6,903 bases of DNA from Maricaulis sp. (GTDB lineage: Bacteria; Pseudomonadota; Alphaproteobacteria; Caulobacterales; Maricaulaceae), in contig NZLV01000205.1 in NCBI GenBank assembly GCA_002694345.1, forward strand, positions 1 through 6,903, read 5' to 3'. Under the pieces are notes generated by a model. It had not been told where the DNA came from. It did no database searches and saw nothing but the letters and a program-made list of their open reading frames with translations. Position numbers and translations under genes: made by a program. Positions 5,700 through 6,903 of the stretch are shown here, piece by piece (position 1 is the first letter of the stretch; the number at the start of each line of letters is the position of its first letter).

Positions 5700-6903
5700 A
5701 TGTTTGCTGCTGAAAGCCTGGTCAGAACGCTGATCAATCAGGGTGTGGAAGTCTGTTTCACCAATCCGGGCACGTCGGAAATGCACATGGTGGCCGCGCT
5801 CGACCGGATCGAGGGCATGCAATCCGTGCTCTGCCTGTTCGAAGGCGTCGCAACAGGTGCCGCCGACGGATACGGCCGCATGGCCGGCAAGCCGGCCTGC
5901 ACCCTCCTCCATCTCGGCCCCGGTGTCGGCAATGGCCTGGCCAATCTCCACAATGCCCGCCGCGGCTATGTGCCCGTCGTCAACATTGTCGGGGATCATG
6001 CCCGCCATCACCTGGAGCTGGACGCGCCGCTGACCAGCGATGTCGATACGGTGTGCGAGCCCATGTCGCGCTGGGTCGGACGCGTCAATGATCCGTCCGA
6101 AGTCTCCAGCATGGCGGTGGAAGCGGTGCGCCAGTCCTATGGTCCCGAGCGCGGCGTCGCCTCGCTGACCCTGCCCGCCGATTGCGCCTGGTCGGATGCG
6201 GAACCCGATGTCCTGCCGGCAATCACCCCGCCCGCGCCCAACCCGGTCGCCGCAGACACGGTCACCGCCGTGGCCGACGCCCTGAAGGCCGCCAAATCCC
6301 CGGTTCTCTTCCTGGGCAATGATGCCTGTCTGGATGAGGGCCTGGAAGCGGCGGGACGCATTGCCCAGGCCACGGGCGCCAAGCTTTTCATGGACACATT
6401 CGTGCCGCGCATTGCCCGCGGCCAGGGACGGATCTCGCCCCGCCGCCTCGCCTATTTCGGTGAGCAGGCCCTGGAAGAACTGGACGGAGCCGATCTGATG
6501 ATCATCGCCGGCTCCAAGCCGCCGGTAGCCTTCTTTGCCTATCCCGGCCAGCCGGGTGAACTGACCCCGAAAGGGGCCGATACCGTGCATCTGGGCGGGC
6601 CGGCCGATGACATCATCCAGGCTCTCAAGGATCTGGCTGACACGCTGGGTGCCTCCGCTCCCATGCCCAAGGCGGACCGGGGCCAGGCCCCCAAACTCTT
6701 CCCGGATGAAAAGCTCAATCCCGGCTATGTCGGCATTTCACTTCTGCGCCACATGCCGGAAGACTCCGTGATCTGTGATGACAGCACGACGTCGGGCATG
6801 GGCGTCTTCCCCTGGATCGACAACGGGCCTCGCCATGACTGGCTGTGTCTCACCGGCGGCGCCATCGGATCCGGCATGCCGCAGGCTGTCGGCGCAGCTC
6901 TGG
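5700..6903 (+). CDS. ThDP-dependent enzyme, acetolactate synthase large subunit-like (IlvX/benzoylformate decarboxylase type), C-terminus cut
   Basis: Thiamine-diphosphate enzyme acting on 2-oxo acids, by family probably a decarboxylase, carboligase or lyase in the cytoplasm. 401 codons are open to the right edge; relatives of about 515-550 residues imply that the last 110-150, including the GDG cofactor-binding motif, are missing. The PYR domain (about 1-165) shows FTNPGTSEMH (20-29), the likely catalytic glutamate E48 in LFEGVATGAADGY, and HLGPGVGNGLANLHNAR (71-87). A central domain (about 185-315) follows, and the PP domain begins near 340, with CDDSTTSG and the TGGAIGSGMPQAVGAAL segment at 385-401. 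The NPGTSE and LGPGVGNGL wording resembles Mycobacterium IlvX-type proteins and benzoylformate decarboxylase more than true biosynthetic IlvB/IlvI, so a role in valine or isoleucine synthesis should not be assumed. ATG 5700 has GAGGGGAG six bases upstream. The 98-base gap and hairpin before it suggest a separate transcription unit, though I see no convincing promoter. Confidence 0.9.
   Translation, partial: MFAAESLVRTLINQGVEVCFTNPGTSEMHMVAALDRIEGMQSVLCLFEGVATGAADGYGRMAGKPACTLLHLGPGVGNGLANLHNARRGYVPVVNIVGDHARHHLELDAPLTSDVDTVCEPMSRWVGRVNDPSEVSSMAVEAVRQSYGPERGVASLTLPADCAWSDAEPDVLPAITPPAPNPVAADTVTAVADALKAAKSPVLFLGNDACLDEGLEAAGRIAQATGAKLFMDTFVPRIARGQGRISPRRLAYFGEQALEELDGADLMIIAGSKPPVAFFAYPGQPGELTPKGADTVHLGGPADDIIQALKDLADTLGASAPMPKADRGQAPKLFPDEKLNPGYVGISLLRHMPEDSVICDDSTTSGMGVFPWIDNGPRHDWLCLTGGAIGSGMPQAVGAAL

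Noticed and set aside
5559..6590. Minus-strand open frame of 343 codons opposite the ThDP enzyme
   Set aside because: The plus strand carries clear ThDP-enzyme motifs with a good ribosome site; the minus-strand product has shadow-like composition.

Overview
The window is GC-rich bacterial DNA, densely coded, with strong GC bias at third codon positions. The gene types and codon use suggest an alphaproteobacterium, perhaps an aquatic one of the Hyphomonadaceae/Maricaulales kind. That placement is an inference; no rRNA or other taxonomic marker is present. It holds five protein genes, the first and last cut by the window edges. I see no tRNA, rRNA, CRISPR array, insertion sequence or sign of recent transfer.

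Layout. Positions 1-629 (minus strand) encode the N-terminal part of a secreted S1/P1-family zinc nuclease. A 255-base divergent intergenic region (630-884) follows. Its right half carries two near-identical palindromes, one just upstream of a candidate -35 box and one filling the spacer between the -35 and -10 boxes. Then come three plus-strand genes joined by two ATGA overlaps: a TetR-family regulator (885-1433), an RND periplasmic adaptor lipoprotein (1430-2506) and an RND inner-membrane pump (2503-5601). A strong hairpin (5617-5650) lies behind the pump. A ThDP-dependent enzyme of the acetolactate synthase / benzoylformate decarboxylase superfamily, closest by memory to the IlvX-like group, starts at 5700 and runs off the right edge.

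How the genes work together. The central three genes form a compact, self-regulated tripartite efflux operon. The TetR protein probably represses its own promoter through the twin palindromes until a ligand releases it; adaptor and pump are then made in step by translational coupling. No outer-membrane channel gene lies in the operon, but the adaptor keeps the R-L-S pattern used to dock on TolC, so a TolC-type channel encoded elsewhere is expected. The nuclease and the ThDP enzyme look like independent neighbours; the nuclease promoter could still be influenced by the shared intergenic region.

I did not find an undescribed system. The points most worth a second look are the operator/promoter arrangement, the changed proton-relay residues of the pump, the Tyr in place of Trp at the predicted mature N-terminus of the nuclease, and the unassigned substrate of the ThDP enzyme.
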